Below are positions 37,075 through 50,433 of a stretch of DNA of 64,000 bases, in pieces. Under the pieces are notes generated by a model. That model saw nothing but the letters and a program-made list of their open reading frames with translations, made no database searches and was not told the DNA's origin. The DNA is from Olsenella sp. oral taxon 807 (GTDB lineage Bacteria > Actinomycetota > Coriobacteriia > Coriobacteriales > Atopobiaceae): positions 1,860,001 through 1,924,000 of the forward strand of contig NZ_CP012069.2 in assembly GCF_001189515.2 (NCBI RefSeq). Direction: 5' to 3'. Numbering within the stretch: the stretch's first letter is position 1; the number at the start of each line of letters is the position of its first letter. The translations under genes were made by a program, and so were the position numbers.

Positions 37075-37735
37075 CCCCCGGCGTAGCCGGGGGCTTTAGT
37101 AACGCCCCATAGGGGCCCGTCACGACAGCGGCATCGCCGCGACGGGCCGGTGGCCGCTGCCGTCAGGCCCCCGTCGGGGGCATTCCCGCTACCCTGTGCG
37201 ACTCCCGTCAGACTGCCGCTGGACGTGCCTCCTGATGACCGACTTGTCAGGGCCGACGGTGCCCGCGCGGTAGCCCCTCGCCCACATCGTCCGGTCCCTG
37301 CCCGTAAGGGCCCCCCGCTCATGGTGCCGCTCGCGCGGTATGATCGCGCTCTTACCCCTCGACCTACCCACCACGTCGCCCGCGCCGCGCCTGGGTGCGA
37401 TCCGGAGGCAGATGCGCGTGTGGTCGGGGCGGGCGCTCCCCTCCACCATCCCGGCGCCGCCCGTCCTGCCGGCCAGCATCCCGGGCGTCTCGCCGACCTC
37501 CCTTTCGGTCTCGCCGCACGGCACCTTCCTGCGACGCCTCGGTACCCGCGCCACGTGGCACGCGCGATACCGGCTCGTGTGCGATGGGCTATCCTTGTCC
37601 ATAGTTCCCGCCCCTCCCGGACGGCGCAGCCGCCCCTCCGCGCCTCCATGGTAGGGCGGGAGCTGCTATTACGGAAAGACGATAGGGGTGGAACCACCGC
37701 TGGCACCACTGGCATAGCCAGTGGTTTTCTCACCA
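37075..37735 (-). mobile_element. IS200-type element, decayed
   Basis: About 660 bp with a subterminal hairpin at each end instead of inverted repeats: CCCCCGGCGTAGCCGGGGG (37075-37093) and CCACTGGCATAGCCAGTGG followed by TTTTCT (37710-37733). This is how IS200/IS605 elements mark their ends. It lies within the DUF4143 pseudogene. Confidence 0.75.
37189..37602 (-). pseudogene. IS200-family transposase TnpA, HUH motif lost
   Basis: A 137-aa frame, close to the usual ~140. It starts MDKDSPSHTSRYRACHVARV and has RPDHTRICLRI where active enzymes read PDHVHM, so the second His of the HUH metal site is Arg. The catalytic Tyr region RTMWARGYRAGTVG is kept. The composition is strongly shifted to Arg/Gly, as expected of GC-biased decay. 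Probably inactive. Confidence 0.7.
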
Positions 37736-38256
37736 GAATAAGTTGTCGAAGACGGCATGGGAACGTACCTTCATCCCCAACTTGACCTCGACACGCCGAT
37801 AGCCCAGCAATACTCCTCGAAATCCATGAGCCGCATGATGATTCGCTCGATGAAGCCCACAGGAAACGATGAGATGCCCTTGAACCCGGTCCCCAGCACG
37901 GAACTCACAAGACGAACGAGAAACGACCGTCCTCCACAAGGCCTTTCACGAGAGTGACGATCTCCGGATATTCTTGGACCTCGTCTACAAAAATGAGTGT
38001 GTAGCCCTCGACCAAGGTGCGCTCCGAGAGCATGGTAACACGCAAGATGAAGTCCCCCGCATTCCGTGCCCCTGTAAAAGTCTCGCGCGCATCTACATCA
38101 AGCAGTAAGTTGGTCTCATGATAGACGGTATAGTTCGCTTTACTAAACTCACGGATGGCATAGCTCTTGTCAGCCTAGCGGGCACCTGTCACAAGAAGGG
38201 CCTGCGTTGAAGTCCATCTCCAACGCAGCAGGCGCTCAGTGAGCTTTCTTCTCAGA
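37736..38256 (-). pseudogene. AAA/DUF4143 ATPase, 5' half, broken
   Basis: Reading down from 38256: LRRKLTERLLRWRW, then TQALLVTGAR-stop-ADKSYAI, where the Gln of Walker A (GARQxGKS) is now TAG. Then YTLIFVDEVQEYPEIVTLVK (Walker B) and FSFVL-stop, a frameshift, and GTGFKGISSFPVGFIERIIM with LMDFEEYCWAIG. The C-terminal half is absent, cut by the IS200 element. It is a dead paralogue of the gene at 2505-3860. Confidence 0.75.
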
Positions 38257-38539
38257 ACATCGTCTCTCTGTACGCATTAAAAGATCGATACGTACAGATA
38301 GTACATGAATTGGAAGATAGAACGCAGCTGTAGCTACATTAACTCAGGAATAGCTGTAAGGTGCCTTGCACCGGCGTCCCCGTGATCAAAGGCGAGAGGA
38401 CCGCTGCGCGGACTGGGCGGCCGTAGGGCCTTTCGGACCTTTTGGGGCGGCTCCCTGCCTCGCCGGGCGTGACCCATCCGGCGCTTTCCGAAGCGCATGA
38501 CCTACGAGAGGGTCGGCGAGGGGCGTATCTCCATGAACT

Positions 38540-38561
38540 TGTAAGAACGCTTGTTCTTACA
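38540..38561. promoter_or_regulatory. Perfect inverted repeat before the Rpn gene
   Basis: TGTAAGAAC, GCTT, GTTCTTACA, followed eight bases later by a TATACT -10-like box. It looks like an operator or early hairpin. The rest of 38257-38614 holds nothing recognised. Confidence 0.45.
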
Positions 38562-38614
38562 CCGTGCTATACTATTTAGTGGGACAGGGTAGTTGGAAGA
38601 GAGGCGGTGGCCGG

Positions 38615-39481
38615 ATGGCACAGGCGAGGTGGGACATGGGCGCGCTGAGGCCCATAGACGACCTGATGTTTCGGGTGATGGCGAGGGACAAGGCCTTCTG
38701 CGGGGAGCTCCTGGGGGTGCTGCTCCAGGACAGGGGGCTCGAAGTGGTGGAGTGCAAGCCGCAGTCCGCCGTCACGAATCCGCAGGGGCGCTCGGCGGTC
38801 CTCGACGCCCTCTGCGAGCTCTCCGACGGCAGGTTCGTGGACGTGGAGGTGCAGCGCGCCGACGATGACGACCTCCAGAGGAGGGTGCGCTACTACGCCT
38901 CGCTCGTGACGGCGGACAGGACGCGTCCGGGAGGGCGCTTCGCCGACGTCCCGGACGTCTGCGTGGCGCTCGTCTGCGAGTTCGACCCCCTCGGGGAGGG
39001 CTGCTCGCTGTATCATGTGGACAGGGTCGTGAGGGAGAGCGGGCGGACCTTGGAGAACGGCCTCTCGGAGCTCTACGTGAACGCCCTGGCGAGGGACGGC
39101 GGCGAGGTCTCGGCCCTCATGAGGGTGTTCACGGAGGCCGAGGCGTACGATGAGGAGCGCTTTCCGGAGACCTCGAGGGTGAAGAGAAGGCTCAGGGAGA
39201 CGGAGGAGGGGCGAAAGGACATGGGCAGCGTCATAGAGGAGATTCGAGAGGAGATCCGCGCGGAGTGCATCGCGGAGGGCATCGCGGAGGGCATCGAGAC
39301 GGGCAGGGCCGAGGGCATCGCCGAGGGCGAGGCGAGAGGCGAGGCGAGAGGCGAGGTCAGGGGGACGCTCAAGACGCTCGTCCGGCTCGTGCGTGACGGG
39401 CTCGTGAGCGTGCAGGACGCCGCCGCATCGGCGGGGGTGGACGCCGACGAGATCAGGCGCACGCTCGCTGCGGAGGGGTGA
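38615..39481 (+). CDS. Rpn-family PD-(D/E)XK nuclease/transposase-like protein
   Basis: 288 aa from the ATG at 38615. The start is typical: MGALRPIDDLMFRVMARDKA and FCGELLGVLLQDRGLEVVEC. The nuclease core is VLDALCELSDGRFVDVEVQR (D...E-x-Q in place of E-x-K). RVRYYASLVTADRT follows. The C-terminus has the low-complexity Glu/Gly/Ala tail IAEGIAEGIETGRAEGIAEG common to these proteins. Relatives promote RecA-independent recombination or serve as phage-defence nucleases. The 3' half is duplicated just downstream. Confidence 0.85.
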   Translation: MAQARWDMGALRPIDDLMFRVMARDKAFCGELLGVLLQDRGLEVVECKPQSAVTNPQGRSAVLDALCELSDGRFVDVEVQRADDDDLQRRVRYYASLVTADRTRPGGRFADVPDVCVALVCEFDPLGEGCSLYHVDRVVRESGRTLENGLSELYVNALARDGGEVSALMRVFTEAEAYDEERFPETSRVKRRLRETEEGRKDMGSVIEEIREEIRAECIAEGIAEGIETGRAEGIAEGEARGEARGEVRGTLKTLVRLVRDGLVSVQDAAASAGVDADEIRRTLAAEG

Positions 39482-39570
39482 GGCCGGCCGCAGGGGGTGA
39501 CGTGTCCCGCCCGTCGGTGGCCGGAGGCTGTCGGGGCCTCGGCAAGGCCCGTCCGCACGAGCGCGCGGAC

Positions 39571-40039
39571 GCTCGACAACGGCCTCGAGGAGCTCTACGT
39601 GAACGCCCTGGCGAGGGACGGCGGCGAGGTCTCGGCCCTCATGAGGGTGTTCACGGAGGCCGAGGCGTACGATGAGGAGCGCTTTCCGGAGACCTCGAGG
39701 GTGAAGAGAAGGCTCAGGGAGACGGAGGAGGGGCGAAAGGACATGGGCAGCGTCATAGAGGAGATCCGAGAGGAGATCCGCGCGGAGTGCATCGCGGAGG
39801 GCATCGCGGAGGGCATCGAGACGGGCAGGGCCGAGGGCATCGCCGAGGGCGAGGCGAGAGGCGAGGCGAGAGGCGAGGTCAGGGGGACGCTCAAGACGCT
39901 CGTCCGGCTCGTGCGTGACGGGCTCGTGAGCGTGCAGGACGCCGCCGCATCGGCGGGGGTGGACGCCGACGAGATCAGGCGCACGCTCGCTGCGGGAGAC
40001 GGCACACAGACCAGTTCGGGTGCCTCCTTGCGGCGGTAG
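39571..40039 (+). pseudogene. Tandem duplicate of the Rpn gene 3' half
   Basis: 39571-39995 repeats 39049-39473 almost exactly (offset 522 bp; e.g. GAGATTCGAG vs GAGATCCGAG). The duplicated frame stays open and encodes ENGLSELY-like to LAAG, lacking the nuclease core. The upstream joint (39482-39570) is unique. It is either a fragment or a source of C-terminal variation; I call it a pseudogene. 40040-40208 holds nothing seen. Confidence 0.75.
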
Positions 40040-40208
40040 TCGCCCGGCACTTGGCAGGGTCCGACCTGAAAAGAGGCGCCCCTGCGCCGAGGTCGCGCAG
40101 GCACTTTGCAACGTCCGGCAAGACGCCGCATGGACGCCAGCGCCTGCTTGGCTTTCGCGCCATTCTCGCCGACAGGACGGGCGACGCGGCCAGGATGATC
40201 CTGCCGCC

Positions 40209-42633
<2,425 letters not shown>

Positions 42634-42640
42634 GACCCTA

Positions 42641-44182
<1,542 letters not shown>

Positions 44183-44261
44183 TCACCTATGACTGCGCCG
44201 CCTGAGCTTCCTTGGCCGATTCGTTCTTAGCCTCGCGGTTTGCAATGAGGACAAAGGGCAC

Positions 44262-45539
44262 TCACACGGCCGTGCATATCACAAGGGTGACCAGCTGAAC
44301 GACGATACCTTGCCAGCCGAAGCTCATGAACGCATTGAGCAGCACGGGCACACCAAAGGGCACGTCGAAGGTATTGCAGGACAAGAAGCCAACATTCATG
44401 GCGACCATTGCTATGGCAGCCGATATCGACGAGTTGAGGATGAAGGGAATCGCGAACGTGGGGTTAAGCACCAAAGGGTAACCAAAGACGACTGGCTCCG
44501 AGATGCCCATGATCCCGGGGAAGAGGGCAAGCTTTGCCACGCCACGGTGGTCATCGCGCTTGGAGAACAGAAAGGTGGCAAACAGCAGGCAGAGCGTCAT
44601 GCCGGCACCTCCCTGGACGACGAAGCACATCCAGAACCCCTGGGTAAAGATGCGGTCGGGCGCACCTCCGGCCGCAAGGGCAGCGGTGTTGGCGGCTATG
44701 GCCGTTGCCCAGATGGCATTGCGCACGGGACTTACGACAAGACCGCCATGGATGCCCAAGAACCAGAAGAGCTGAGAGAGCATGATGGCAACGAGAATGC
44801 CGGGCATCGTCTGGAAGAGGCCTTCCATGGGTGCCTGCAAGATGGCATACACGAGCTCGTTGATGTACTGACCAGAGACAAGCTTGACAAGCAGGCCCAC
44901 GATGCATGTCACGAGTAGGGTAACGGCAACGGGAAGCATGACGTTGAAGGACTTGGTGATGCCCGCAGGCACCGAGGGAGGCATCTTGATCTTGATGGCC
45001 TCAACCGTGCAGAGCCAGTCAAAGAACTCTGCCACGAAGATAGCCGTCAACATGCCCACAAAGAGTCCCTGCGCGCCAAAGATCGTCTGACCCATGGCAG
45101 CAAGACCGGTTGCCTTGGTGGTCCCGTCAGCCAGGGTCTGTCCCGCACCAAGAAGCTTCGTGAGGTCCGCCGTGAACGTCGAGGGAACCATCGAGACGTA
45201 GGCGGCAATACAGATGACGCCGGTCACAACAGGGTCGGCATCATTGTGCTTGGCTATGTTATGAGCAATGAGATACATGACGGGAATCGTCATGAACGAC
45301 AGGCAGCAGAAGTTGAGGGCCGAAAACGCGGGACCCAGCTGAGCCGCTGCGGGGACGACCTGCGCGAGACCGGTTGTCTTGGATGCGATAAGCGAGTTGA
45401 GCAGCGAGCCAAACGAGCCGACGATGACGAAGGGCATGAACACCGTGAAGGCGTCCTTGATAGAGTTGAGGTACTTGTTACTGTCAACCCATTCCGCGAT
45501 GTCGAGAAGCTTGTCCTCGAAACCTTGGCTAAATGCCAT
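44262..45539 (-). CDS. PTS EIIC, cellobiose/diacetylchitobiose type, C-terminus cut by a UGA
   Basis: 425 aa with AGGAGG before the ATG. The membrane domain is complete: AFTVFMPFVIVGSFGSLLNS, MLSQLFWFLGIHGGLVVSPV, and the sugar-site stretch GIMGISEPVVFGYPLVLNP. The frame stops at TGA (44262), yet the same frame continues 24 sense codons (VPFVLIANREAKNESAKEAQ...) to a TAG, like normal EIIC tails. A TGG-to-TGA change is the simple reading. Most of the final helix is kept, so function may survive. It imports and, with EIIA/EIIB, phosphorylates beta-glucosides. Confidence 0.9.
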   Translation of the reverse strand: MAFSQGFEDKLLDIAEWVDSNKYLNSIKDAFTVFMPFVIVGSFGSLLNSLIASKTTGLAQVVPAAAQLGPAFSALNFCCLSFMTIPVMYLIAHNIAKHNDADPVVTGVICIAAYVSMVPSTFTADLTKLLGAGQTLADGTTKATGLAAMGQTIFGAQGLFVGMLTAIFVAEFFDWLCTVEAIKIKMPPSVPAGITKSFNVMLPVAVTLLVTCIVGLLVKLVSGQYINELVYAILQAPMEGLFQTMPGILVAIMLSQLFWFLGIHGGLVVSPVRNAIWATAIAANTAALAAGGAPDRIFTQGFWMCFVVQGGAGMTLCLLFATFLFSKRDDHRGVAKLALFPGIMGISEPVVFGYPLVLNPTFAIPFILNSSISAAIAMVAMNVGFLSCNTFDVPFGVPVLLNAFMSFGWQGIVVQLVTLVICTAV

Positions 45540-45655
45540 GAAAGCCTCCTATCCCTATATGTGTAGTATGGGTTCAATACGATGATGGGCTGAGGGAAGC
45601 CGGCGCACGACCGCAGTCGGGCGCCGATGCTTAAGCGACCCCCCTTGCGCAGATG

Positions 45656-45967
45656 CTACTTCTTGAATCCGGCAGCCAGCTTGTCTGCCTGCGCCAAAAC
45701 GGCAGCACCATCTCCGCGCCCATATGCGGTGGCCTCGATGACATCCACCGGTGCGGCACCATTGACGATCTTGTCGACCTTGCGCCTGATGTGGCGAACC
45801 TGCGGACCCAGAAGGAGGACGTCGAAGTTACCGATCTCGGACTCGATGGATCCCTGCTCGACCGCCCAGATCCTGTCATCGCGACCAGCAGCCTTCGAGG
45901 CCTCCTCCATCTTTGCGACCAAGATCGAGGTGGACATTCCGGCGGCGCAGGCAAGCATGATTCTCAT
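45656..45967 (-). CDS. PTS EIIB, lactose/cellobiose type
   Basis: 103 aa: MRIMLACAAGMSTSILVAKM places the phospho-Cys at residue 7, followed by the usual GMST loop. LLLGPQVRHIRRKVDKIV and the C-terminal AVLAQADKLAAGFKK are typical. It takes phosphate from EIIA and passes it to the sugar on EIIC, encoded 116 bp downstream. The start is the only ATG in frame near AAGGTAGGG. Confidence 0.93.
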   Translation of the reverse strand: MRIMLACAAGMSTSILVAKMEEASKAAGRDDRIWAVEQGSIESEIGNFDVLLLGPQVRHIRRKVDKIVNGAAPVDVIEATAYGRGDGAAVLAQADKLAAGFKK

Positions 45968-46117
45968 GATTCCCTACCTTTCCGCAGGCATGATAGCCTG
46001 CAACCATGCGGGGTCCCTCTGACCCCGACATCCTTACGTCAGCTGACGGGCACCCTCCGTGTCAGTGGAGGCAAACTGGCCTTTCCTTGAGCAAGGACCA
46101 ACCTTTATGGCGCGTCG

Positions 46118-46140
46118 CCTCGTCTTGATGCAAGACGAGG
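46118..46140 (-). promoter_or_regulatory. Hairpin between the EIIA and EIIB genes
   Basis: CCTCGTCTTG, three bases, CAAGACGAGG: a perfect 10-bp stem. No T-run on the coding strand. It may stabilise or process the mRNA between two PTS genes, or act as a partial attenuator. Confidence 0.45.
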
Positions 46141-46159
46141 CCTCCCCCATCGATGGCAC

Positions 46160-46480
46160 CTAGCCCTTCTCGGCGAGCCGCCGATAGAGGTTTATGAAGC
46201 GCTCGGCAAGGTCGATGCACATGATGGCCATCGTGAGGTGGTCCTCGGCGTGAAGCAGGATGAGATGCACCTCGACAGGCTTGCCCTGTGCCTCTTGCTG
46301 AATCATCGAGAACTGGACGTCATGCGACCCCTTCATCTCATGACGAGCCTCTGCGAGGCTGCGCTCGGCACCCTCGAAGTCACCCTCATCCGCCAGATCA
46401 ATGGCCTCCAGCGCGCAAGACTTCGCGATGCCTGCATGCGAGATGATCTCCATGGCCAGTTCGTACTTGTCTTCCTCCAT
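46160..46480 (-). CDS. PTS EIIA, lactose/cellobiose type
   Basis: 106 aa, an all-helical trimer subunit. The start is MEEDKYELAMEIISHAGIAK; the phosphorylated His is in VHLILLHAEDHLTMAIMC (first H of HAEDHL). It hands phosphate from HPr to EIIB. It starts 12 bp after the regulator stop, so one transcript is likely. Confidence 0.93.
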   Translation of the reverse strand: MEEDKYELAMEIISHAGIAKSCALEAIDLADEGDFEGAERSLAEARHEMKGSHDVQFSMIQQEAQGKPVEVHLILLHAEDHLTMAIMCIDLAERFINLYRRLAEKG

Positions 46481-46492
46481 TACCGCTCCTAT

Positions 46493-48391
46493 CTACGTGG
46501 GGTTTTTGCACTCAATGAGGGACACGAAACCATCGTGCCTCTGCTCCCGTATAACCTGCGCAACCCTCGTGGCATCTGTGACGAAGCGAGCCGTAGCACG
46601 GTAGAATCCCTGCAGCTCCCTACCCTTCTCTCGCGCGACCGATGTCAACAGCACCAAACGCACGGGCTTACCTCCCCAATCAACAGGCCATTCATTGATG
46701 CCCACACAGACGACGGTCTCGTTACCCATGGCCTCCATGGGGTGGGGGATCGCGACCTGATTTCCAAACGACGTCTGCGCGACCTCCTCGCGACGCCAGA
46801 CGAGATCGCGAAAGCCCGTTGGAAGCCTTCTCCTCTCGCACAGCTGGTCAATGAGGTAGTCGAGCAGCGACTCCTTGCTATCGAACTCGAGGTGCGCGAG
46901 AAACAGGTCTGGGGGGAAGCAGGCTGACACATCATCTGCCTGACCCCTACCAAGAAGGCTTCGCACGTTAGAGATATCCACGTCCTCCAGAAAGTTGCTC
47001 ACTACGAGCGTGGGTCGGGAAAGCCTCTTGCCCAAAGGGACCGTGGAAATCACGTAGTCAATGCCCGTGAGGTCGATGTCTTTGATGCACGAGGCATCAC
47101 AGGTGACAATCCTATCGATGTACGTCCCAAACTCCTGGCGAAGCCGACACTCGAGCAACCGGGCGCTCCCCTCGCCAGTCGCGCAGACGACGAGCAAACT
47201 TTTCTTGTCGAGGGCGGTCCGCGCGCGCTCAAGGGCCAAGGCGAAGGACAGGGCAATGTAGCCCACCTCGTCCTCGGTCAGATCAAACCCCCATGCATCG
47301 ACCAGCAATGGTGCGCAGTCCAGCGCCATGTGATAGGCAAGCGGATAGTGCTGCTTGATGTCCTGCAGGATAGGGTTCGCGACGGACATGTGATGCCTCA
47401 TCCTCACGGACAAGGGGACAATGTGACGAGCGAGGTTCATCCTCAGCTCAAGATCGCCACCAAGGTCAAAACGGAAGTCCAGCCGCACGAGCTCGATCAT
47501 GCGCGCGACAAGTTCCCATACCTCATCGGAGATGACTGGTTGCCCGTCCTCATCCTCACCATCAATCATCTGCTTACCTCCCAGGTGGATGGCAATGTAG
47601 GCCACTTCCTCCTCTGGGAGCTCGATGTCGAAGCACTTCTCGATGGAACGAGCGACGCTCTGGGCGACATCGTAACTTCGCTCTGACCGCAGCCGCTCCA
47701 TCTCGACGGCATCCATGGGCACATAGCAGTGCTTCCTGATACGCATGATCGCTATGGCTATGTGGACGAGGAGATTGCGGTACACAAAGTCCTGCATCCC
47801 AGAGGCGACCGAAGAGATGCACTGGTCTATCTGGCCAAGCATCAGGGAACTACCGCTTGCTTCGATGAGATCAGATGCCTCGGAATCAACCACGAGGGAG
47901 GCAAGGCAGAGCCTGCGGTCAACCTCTGATCCCACAACCCGTATCCCATGGTGAGGACGCCTCTCGAGTGAGAGATCGAACTTCTTTAGGGCGGACTCCA
48001 CGTGACGCAGGTCTCCCGAGATGGTAGTGCGCGACACATAGAGCAACTCGGACAGCTCATCCAAGGTTATCCAGTCGCTGCGGGAAAGGAGGTCATCGGC
48101 CAGGTAGGCAACGCGCTCCCTAGGCATGGAGGGCAGCCTGACACGGCCGGACCCCTCTACGAGGCGATCGAGGGCAGTCCCGTCCTCCACCACCAGGCGA
48201 TAGCCCCTGCCGCGCTCCGCCTTGACGTGCGCAACACCCCTCAGCGCCATGTTAGCCCTCTTCACATACGTGCGCACGGTTCGCGTACTCACCGAGAACG
48301 ACTCGGCGAGCTCCTCCGCAGGTGTGGTCTCCCTCTTACGAAGCCGGTCTATGAGTTCACGCAGCCTTGCCTCCACGACGCCTCTCCCCAT
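46493..48391 (-). CDS. PRD-containing transcription activator with EIIB- and EIIA-like domains (LicR/ManR type)
   Basis: 632 aa. N-terminal helix-turn-helix (TTPAEELAESFSVSTRTVRT, ~20-45), a second HTH (WITLDELSELLYVSRTTISG, ~105-130), PRD1 (~190-290, with EEEVAYIAIHLGGK) and PRD2 (~300-400, with EDEVGYIALSFAL). Then an EIIB-like domain (LLVVCATGEGSARLLECRLR) and a C-terminal EIIA of the fructose/mannitol type (GNQVAIPHPMEAM, active-site His). Such proteins activate PTS operons and are tuned by phosphorylation of PRD and EII residues. First gene of the operon, so probably self-regulating. DNA-binding activator rather than RNA antiterminator is inferred from the HTHs. Confidence 0.92.
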   Translation of the reverse strand: MGRGVVEARLRELIDRLRKRETTPAEELAESFSVSTRTVRTYVKRANMALRGVAHVKAERGRGYRLVVEDGTALDRLVEGSGRVRLPSMPRERVAYLADDLLSRSDWITLDELSELLYVSRTTISGDLRHVESALKKFDLSLERRPHHGIRVVGSEVDRRLCLASLVVDSEASDLIEASGSSLMLGQIDQCISSVASGMQDFVYRNLLVHIAIAIMRIRKHCYVPMDAVEMERLRSERSYDVAQSVARSIEKCFDIELPEEEVAYIAIHLGGKQMIDGEDEDGQPVISDEVWELVARMIELVRLDFRFDLGGDLELRMNLARHIVPLSVRMRHHMSVANPILQDIKQHYPLAYHMALDCAPLLVDAWGFDLTEDEVGYIALSFALALERARTALDKKSLLVVCATGEGSARLLECRLRQEFGTYIDRIVTCDASCIKDIDLTGIDYVISTVPLGKRLSRPTLVVSNFLEDVDISNVRSLLGRGQADDVSACFPPDLFLAHLEFDSKESLLDYLIDQLCERRRLPTGFRDLVWRREEVAQTSFGNQVAIPHPMEAMGNETVVCVGINEWPVDWGGKPVRLVLLTSVAREKGRELQGFYRATARFVTDATRVAQVIREQRHDGFVSLIECKNPT

Positions 48392-48633
48392 ACGCAGAAT
48401 CTAGGCGAATCGAGAGCGCGACTCCATAGCAAAAACTTCCAACGGTACAGGAAGAGGACTTGTGCAATGCCAGGGCACCCCCACACAGAGCCCTTTCACC
48501 CGGGTTATTTCCTCTCCTCCAGCAAGACAATCCTCCAGCGAGACAAGCTGCCCTGTACCGCATCGCGGTAAACAGCCGTGGGGCGCTTGCTCTGGAAGAA
48601 AACCGTACATTATGTGTGAACTGGGGACGCAGG

Positions 48634-48977
48634 AGTGTACACAGATTGGTCGCGAGGGCCTCTCGGCATCGTTTTGGGCCATTTGTGTACACTGTTGTGG
48701 CGCGAGGGTGGTGGGCAGCCTCGGGCCGCAATAGTGTACACAAATCAGTTGTGAGGACCTCTTGGCATCGTTTTGGGCCATTTGTGTACACTGTTGCGGC
48801 GACCAGCAACCGTGGGGACGCAATAGTGTACACAGATTGGTGATAAGAGCCGTGGGGCGCCGGTTTGGGGCATTTGTGTACACTATCGCGCTGTCGTAAT
48901 GGCCGCAGAGACGCAATAGTGTACACAAATTGGTCGCGAAGGCCTCTCGGCGCCGAATTGGGCCATTTGTGTACACT
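48634..48977. repeat. Array of four inverted-repeat units with GTGTACAC ends
   Basis: Eight GTGTACAC octamers at 48635, 48685, 48734, 48784, 48826, 48876, 48919 and 48969. Each unit opens AGTGTACACA-A/G-AT and closes GCCATTTGTGTACACT, with starts exactly 50 bp apart within each unit. Units are separated by 34-42 bp spacers that also share an ...ACGCAAT end. It lies in the 870-bp gap (48392-49261) between the PTS regulator and the broken ATPase. Overlapping minus-strand frames read as repeats of VYTNGPK and LCTLLR, which I take as a by-product. Not CRISPR: units are palindromic and spacers are related. Confidence 0.85.
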
Positions 48978-49261
48978 GTTTAGATACGAGTTACAGCGAG
49001 TGATACGAGTGACTCAACCACCCATGATCTGCCCGTGGCGCCGATGAGACCTGCGCTAGCAGGGCACCCACAGCGCACGGGAGAGTAGACCAGCTATACG
49101 TAGATGCGCTCACCCGGCGTAGCATGCGCCTACCCAGCCCCCTTACGCGGGGACAATGCTCCTTCAGGCGCATGCTCTCTCGTGCAACAGAGTGCCAGCT
49201 CAGGATAGAATAGAAAAGAAAGGAAAACTTAGGAAAAAAAGGAAAGGACACGACTCGCGTC

Positions 49262-50361
49262 ATGAGAGACACGGTATTCTCCCCCTCCTTTGGCAACCGT
49301 CCCAGCCAGCTGGTCGGGCGGGACCAAGTGCTCACGGCCCTCCTCGACGGCCTGCTCACGAAGCCGGGAAGCCGAGAGCGGGCAAGCCTCCTCTTGGGCC
49401 AAAGAGGGTCTGGGAAGACGGTCCTCCTCCTTGAACTTGGTGACTGTGCTCGAAAGCGGGGCCTTGCCGTGGCAACGCCGACCATCGTCTCGTCCGACAT
49501 GCTGGAGCGCATCCTCGAGAAGCTGTGGGTCGAATGCGACCGCATGCTCGGCACACGGGGACCGCACGTCATAGGTGGGGGCATCTCTGCGCTGGGGTTC
49601 TCTGCCAACCTGCAGTTTGCTGCGCAACAAGAGGCGACGGGAAGCTTTTAGAGGCAGCTCGCAGGACTTGTCGACAGGTTCAACCAGCACGGCATACCCG
49701 TGCTCATCCTCACTGACGAGGTGCAGGCGAACAGCGAGCACATACGACAGCTTGTCATTGCCTATCAGGAGCTGATCGGGCAGGGGGCAGACCTTGCACT
49801 GTCCATGGCAGGACTTCCGGGTGCCATCTCCGCCACCCTCAACGATCACGTGCTCACGTTTCTCAACAGGGCCACGAAGGTCAGACTGGCCCCATCCCCA
49901 TCGGGGAGATAGACGCCTTCTTTGAGGACTCCTTTCGCAAGCTGGGACTCAGCATATCTCCCGCCCTCAGGAGAGTGGCTGCCGAGAGTACCCTGGGATC
50001 TCCCTACCTGCTGCAGCTGGTTGGCCATTACCTCTGCCTGAGGGGTCAGCCTGGCACAGAGCTTGGGAGGGTGGAAGTCGATGCCGCACTTGCCTTATCA
50101 CGAAGCGACTTCGAGACGGACGTATGCAGGACGACGCTCAACGCGCTCTCGGAGGTGGACGTCAACTTCTTGGTATCCATGTCCGAGGATCAGGGCAGCA
50201 GCAGGATCTCTGACATCGCCGCACGGCTCGGCGTCAGCCGGGACTACGCACAGAAGTACCGCAAGCGGCTCATTGACGCGGGCGTCATCCAGCCTGCAGG
50301 ACGTGGTCGCCTGAGTTTCTCGGTGCCCTACCTCGCACACTACCTGCGAACCTCCCGGTAA
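49262..50361 (+). pseudogene. AAA-type ATPase with C-terminal winged helix, broken by amber and frameshift
   Basis: The frame starts MRDTVFSPSFGNRPSQLVGR and has Walker A LLGQRGSGKTVLL. It meets TAG at 49649 but goes on in frame with RQLAGLVDRFNQHGIPVLIL and TDEVQANSEH (Walker B), then shifts one base near 49890 (a C-run) to PIPIGEIDAFFEDSFRKLGL. The end is a winged helix, SDIAARLGVSRDYAQKYRKR. All parts of a ~365-aa AAA_16-type protein are present, so damage is recent. An A/G-rich stretch (49210-49250) precedes it. Function unknown; similar proteins sit near toxin or defence genes. Confidence 0.8.
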
Positions 50362-50433
50362 CGCGCCCGTCGGCCCGCACGAACGAGTGCCTGACCTACC
50401 GATTGCTGTAGGCAGACCCATGCCCACGTCCCC

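Noticed and set aside
35733-37733. 666-aa form of the lipoprotein
   Set aside because: It would run through an IS200 remnant and bury the signal peptide; the ATG at 36752 fits.
44190-44270. UGA as a sense codon in this organism
   Set aside because: Many genes here end at TGA with nothing after it; only EIIC shows a meaningful continuation.
48357-48976. Two overlapping minus-strand frames (~190 aa) with repeated VYTNGP and LCTLLR peptides
   Set aside because: The repeats come from the GTGTACAC palindromes; frames overlap in three phases and lack ribosome sites. Treated as non-coding array.
48634-48977. CRISPR array
   Set aside because: Units are palindromic, too long and unequal, spacers are related, and no cas gene is near.
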